From positions 13,267,238-13,331,237 of the forward strand of contig OX463856.1 of NCBI GenBank assembly GCA_949825065.1: a DNA stretch of 64,000 nucleotides. Reading direction: 5' to 3'. The translations under genes and the position numbers were made by a program. This DNA is from Odontocerum albicorne (Eukaryota; Arthropoda; Insecta; Trichoptera; Odontoceridae). Below are positions 24,301-30,300 of this stretch, piece by piece; position 1 is the first letter of the stretch; every line of letters starts with the position of its first letter. The notes under the pieces are model-generated. The model saw only the letters and a list, made by a program, of their open reading frames with translations. It had not been told where the DNA came from and ran no database searches.

Positions 24301-27300
24301 TTTTTTCAAACTATGATCCATCCATGCTTTCCATGGTCTTTCTCAATCTCGCCTTCTACTCACATTTGCAATATATATTAGTTTTGTAGGTATTCCTCCA
24401 TTAATTCGTTATACATGCCCAAAACCGAGTCGGTAAAGTTTCTTCCACCCTTTTGCCACGTCCAAATTTCACTCGCATACATCAATATGATATTATTAAA
24501 CTAAAAATCTCACAACTGACAAGTGTCTTATCGACAAGACTATCTCCTTGATCTAGTTGTTAAGACGTTTGTCTCTCAGCCCGGAGATTGCGAGTACGAT
24601 TCCCGTTGGAACCCAGATTAAAAAAAAAAGGATTCCAGTCTGATTTTCACTTAAGACCTCTTTAACATCTTTCTGGTTGGTTGGAAGATATCGTCATATG
24701 CTAAGTAGCCCGCCAGGCTAGACTATACAACGAAAGTGTAGTATAATATAATACAATACAACCCTATATGTATATACGAGTACATATGTTATATTATACT
24801 ACGTCTTTTCCTGTACATGTCTATATTTCAATTTATAAATTAGACGCAGTATTGTACTTTTATACATTTTTTTATATACAGTCATCATCATTATCATTGC
24901 TGGGCCTCGTAGTCAAGGATCCCCTTCCCATTCCAATTTAATTCAATTGGAAAGCAAAGCCGGCATGTTTTTTTCCTCTTTTTGAAAGAATAGATATGAT
25001 CGAAGTCATATGTATCGTTATAACCCCAAATACTAGGCGGAAAACATGCCTGCGTCATTCGAGGGGAGTATCACAGTGCGGAGTTTGAAGCGACGATCTT
25101 CCGCACGTAAGTCCAGTGTATAACCGCGCGGCTACGCATCTGTATCTTACCGTACAACCTGGTGGTATTATTACCATGTGGCAATTTTTCCTATCGACCA
25201 GAAATCTATTATAGAGGCCTTAAAAGTCTTGGTTCCAACGGTAATCGAACCCACAGCTTCCGGGATGGTGTCTCACCAGCCAGGAAATAGAGGTCATCTC
25301 AATCGTCGTCTAATAAAAAAAATTACAAATTTCATAATATAATTTTTGTTATTGTCAGATTGATTTTGTTCTCAAAAATGAAATCAAACTGAACGTAAGT
25401 ATCGTTTACAGCAATAATAAAATATAATAGAATAAAAATAATAATAAAAAAACAATCACAATATAACATATACATGGTATACTGTAATAAAGTTATGTTA
25501 ATGTGATTCATGCCTCTTTTTCACTCTTTCACTCATTGTCTCAAAATATTTTATTAGACCCAAATTTCTCCTTATGATGACGATATTGATAGTGAGGTGA
25601 ATGACTTAGGCATTGTGACGTAGCATTAAACTGATGTTGACCTTTGATTGTACGTTAGATTTTCAAATTTACTATTTTCGAACTGCAGATAGCTCAGGCC
25701 ACGGAAAGCGAAACCACAGATAAGGGAGGGTGATTGTTTATTTTTTGCAATACTAAGAAATGCCTTAACATAAGACAACATTTTTGTAAAGACAAAATAA
25801 CTTTCATTACCTCATTAAAATATTCATTTTTTATAAATAAAAAAACGACTGTAAATTCAGTGATTTCCTTTTTTGCTATTATAACACCGACGGGATTATG
25901 TTTTTGCTATTATAAAACCGACGGGATTATGTTTTATTTTAAATTAGTAAATGCTTTATTTTCTTCATATTCTAAATTATGTTATTTTGCACTTTGCATA
26001 CACATATGATGCAAAAATAGTGATGTTTCTGTTTCTTAGGAAGATGCAGACTTCAAAAAATTGTTGTTAAATAACTATACTTGCGGTGTACAAGAACCTC
26101 AAGATAGAATCTTCGGAGGTACAGAGGCAAATTTAGATCAGTACCCATGGATGGCGCTGGTACAGTACAGGAACAAAAAGAATAGGACGGTGTTCGCTTG
26201 TGGAGGTACACTCATCGGCAAGAGATACGTCATCACTGCAGCACATTGTGTTGTTGGTCCTATACTCAAAGATGTTGGAACTCCGTAAGTTATTTCAATT
26301 ATGATGGTATGTCCTTAATTTACTAAGGGAATGTTTGTTATCTCGAGCAAATGATGAATTACTGGGTAGGTTTGAAAGGCTCCAAAGTGTTTATTTATTT
26401 ATTTAACACTTCATTATAAAACAATCGGGTGGATTTATTGACAAGCGGCAATCTCTTCAAACCAACCAGACATCAGTTCTTCGGATCTGGTGACATCATA
26501 ATCCTTCGTCTCAAATCAAACGTCATCTTTTGCAGTTCACTGAAAATATCTTCAGATACTCGTATGTTATATTCTAATCGATATTGAAGAATAATCTAAA
26601 GAATTATAATTTTTCTCAAAATATTCCTCTTCATTTACTGCTATAGAATACTCTTCTAATCCTTATTTACTCCTAGAGAATACCCTTCTAATACTAATTT
26701 ACTCCTATAGAATACCCTTCTAATTCTTATTTACTCCTATATAATACCCTTCTAATCCTTATTTACTCCTGTAGAATAACCTTCAAATACTTATTTACTC
26801 CTGTAGAATACCCTTCTAATACTTATTTACTCCTATAGAATACCCTTCTAATCCATATTTACTACTATTAATACCCTTCTAATCCTTATTTACTCCTATA
26901 GACTGCCCTTCTAATCCTTATTTACTCCTATAGAATACCCTTCTAATTCTTATTTACTCCTGTAGAATACCCTTCTAATCCTTATTTACTCCTGTAGAAT
27001 ACCCTTCTAATTCTTATTTACTCTTATCTAATACCCTTCTAATCCTTATTTACTCCTATAGAATACCCTTCTAATTCTTATTTACTCCTATAGAATACCC
27101 TTCTAATCCTTATTTACTCCTGTAGAATACCCTTCAAATACTTATTTACTCCTGTAGAATACCCTTCTAATACTTATTTACTCCTATAGAATACCCTTCT
27201 TATCCTTATTTACTTCTATTAATACCCTTCTAATCCTTATTTACTCCTATAGACTGCCCTTCTAATCCTTATTTACTCCTATAGAATACCCTTCTAATCC

Positions 27301-30300
27301 TTATTTACTCCTATAGAATACCCTTTTAATCCTTATTTACTCCTATATAATACCCTTCTAATCCTTATTTACTCCTATAGAATACCCTTCTTATCCTTAT
27401 TTACTCCTATAGAATACCCTTCTAATCCTTATTTACTCCTAGAGAATACCCTTCTTATACTTATTTACTCCTATAGAATACCCTTCTTATTCTTATTTAC
27501 TCCTATAGAATACCCTTCTAATTCTTATTTACTCCTGTAGAATACCCTTCTAATTCTTATTTACTCTTATCTAATACCCTTCTAATCCTTATTTACTTCT
27601 ATAGAATACCCTTCTAATTCTTATTAACTCCTATAGAATACCCTTCTTATCCTTATTTACTCCTGTAGAATACCCTTCAAATACTTATTTACTCCTGTAG
27701 AATACCCTTCTAATCCTTATTTACTCCTATAGAATGCCCTTCTAATCCTTATTTACTTTTATTTTAATTTTTCTTAGTTTTTCTCAAATGTTATTTTCAT
27801 ATACTATGTCAAAGACACGGTCATGGATACCGATACCGATAAAAACTGGTTGATTATAAGAAATTGCTTCAAAGCCTTATGTTACATATGCCAGATTTAT
27901 TTTCTTGGAAGTATTGAATAAATAAATAACTATGCAGACTATCGTGCTGGAATTCTACTTCAAATATACGTCGATATAAACAACATGAAAATTAACGATC
28001 TGAATGTCAGTTATTCTAGATTCAGCTTACGGTCTAAACAGAGAATGCAGTGTTGAATAAATATAGCCGCAAGTGAATTTTTTATAGTTTTTCATTTAGC
28101 TGTCAGGTGATGTGTTCGGGCGGTAATGTTGTGTTTAATTTTCGTCTTTTATTTGACAAGTTGTGTTTAGAAGGAGTAGTAAGTAGTTAATTGTGTAAAT
28201 ATTTTATATACAAGCAGATTTTATAACAGTTCAGAAACGCTTAAAAAAACTCTCAAATGGTGCATGGTATGGATTATTCGTTTTGTGCAATGGTTCGCAA
28301 ACTATGGTGCGCGAGCAAGCAAACGTCAAAATACCGAAGTTCCATGAAACTTCAATATGATTAAAATCATGTTAAGGTTGACATGCACAAATGCTATTGA
28401 TCAAAGTAAACTACGGTTACCCAGTTTAAATAATAAAATTCGTTGTATCACAAAATTTTGCTCCGCAAACCCAAGCTTATTTTTAACTTGCCAATTTGGT
28501 TAAGTAACCACGGTGGTTAGCCGACTTAACAACACCCATCTGTGTGAAATGAAACCTGAATGAAACATGTTATATTACTGCCCTGAAATGAAGAGCTTTT
28601 AGTCGCTTTTTACATGGCAATGACGGAGCGAGTTGTATTTGGGGTGACCATGAGAGTGGGCTTGTATCATTACCCGGCTGGGTCGATTTTTTTTGCACGA
28701 TGCGATTCTAATAGCGACATAATGGTGCTAAATGAAGTCAAAATAACGTGGGCAAAATTTTATTAAAATTGAGAATCAACTTTTGTCTCCGGATTGGCCT
28801 TAAAGTTTCGAAAAAAATCATTTTATACCCTATTTTCTGGCTGGTATTAATGTTACTGCAAGTTGAGATATTATCTTTATTCTAATAGTCCTTTGACATA
28901 AATAGAGTCCTTTGCCATAAATATAGTTCTTTGACATAAATAATACCAAAATAACAATCATGCCTTGGTTTTGACAGCGAATGAGTTGAGGTGAGGAGTG
29001 CGAGGGCACCGAACTGCGCTCGCGCGCAACGACTCGTGCGTCAGTATTGCTCCAGCTACTTAAGAGAAAGCTCGTGTTTGCGCACGTTGTCGCTATAAAT
29101 CTAACTAGGAAATCATTAAAATGTCCTGTGCTTGGTGAAATTCGTGATATTAAAGACAATGTGTTGCCAACTTACGAAGAAGTGATAAAGTTTTACGAGT
29201 GGATAATACATGGCTTAACAAAGACGAAAAAACACTCATCATTTCAGAAAATAGCTGACATTGTAACAAACAAAATAGAAGACATATGGAGAAGAGCTTC
29301 AATTCCTACAGTCTCACATATATGAGTAACACAAATGGTGAAATCCTATCATTTAAAGTACAAAACCATGCTTAAATCTCACCTAAGATACCCAAAAAAA
29401 ATCTAGAGGAACTCCATCGCAGCAGTAAAGTGCTGTTTGACATTTTGTCGTGTAAATGTAAAGAAATGAATGAATGCTCCTGTCCCAGAGATCGTTAAGT
29501 GTCCGTATAAGAGCAGAGCTTCCTAACTGATCAGCGAACATCAAGAAAGATGATGATTGGAAACACAGATGTAACTGAAAAGGAAACTTTCCAGACAAAA
29601 ACCCATCTGTGAATCAAAGAAAAACTATTCGATGATAAAACAACGTTTATATTAATTCTTCAACGTCCAGTTTATCTGATTCAACTACATCTGACATCAC
29701 TGTCACCTCCAAAACTGCAACACCAACTTCTCGCAAGGGGCCTGCCGCTACCATCTATTTTTACACATTGGCGAAAACTTTAGAAAGGTATGGAGTGTCA
29801 GACAGAGCAGCAGCAGCCATTGCTTCAGCAGTTCTGCACGACATCAAGTCTGATGTTCTAATTTTAGACAAGAACAAGTTGCGCAGACCAAGGCAGAAAA
29901 CAAGAGAGAATATGATGACACAAGATAGAGTTTCGCAACTTTCAGCCTTGTATTGTGATAGTCGTAAATATAAAATTCTAGTGATCAGCAAAGAAGGAGG
30001 AAGAGAGTACAGAGAAACGATCCTAGAAGAGCATTCTTCACTGATAAAAGAACTCGTTTCGAAACACTTAGGATACACCGTGCCAGCATCTGGAACATCA
30101 AAAGCGATCGAAAGAATAATCACAGAATTGTTTTCAGAAGAAAAAAAATCATTTGAACATTTACTTGCCATCGGCTGTGATGGAACAAACGTGAATATTG
30201 GAAAATATGGTGGAGTGATACGCTTACTAGAAAAAAAGTTGAATAATCCGTTACAATGGGTCATTTGCTTGCTGCACATGAACGAGTAACCCCGTTCAGG

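Noticed and set aside
25689..25729. Short exon-like segment between CTGCAG and GGTGAT considered as a protease linker exon
   Set aside because: In the phase required by exon 1 it contains a stop, and in other phases it does not join the next exon in frame.
28288..28520. A complete hAT element starting CAATGGTTCGCAAAC
   Set aside because: Only one end is visible; no inverted partner or target duplication was found within several kilobases.
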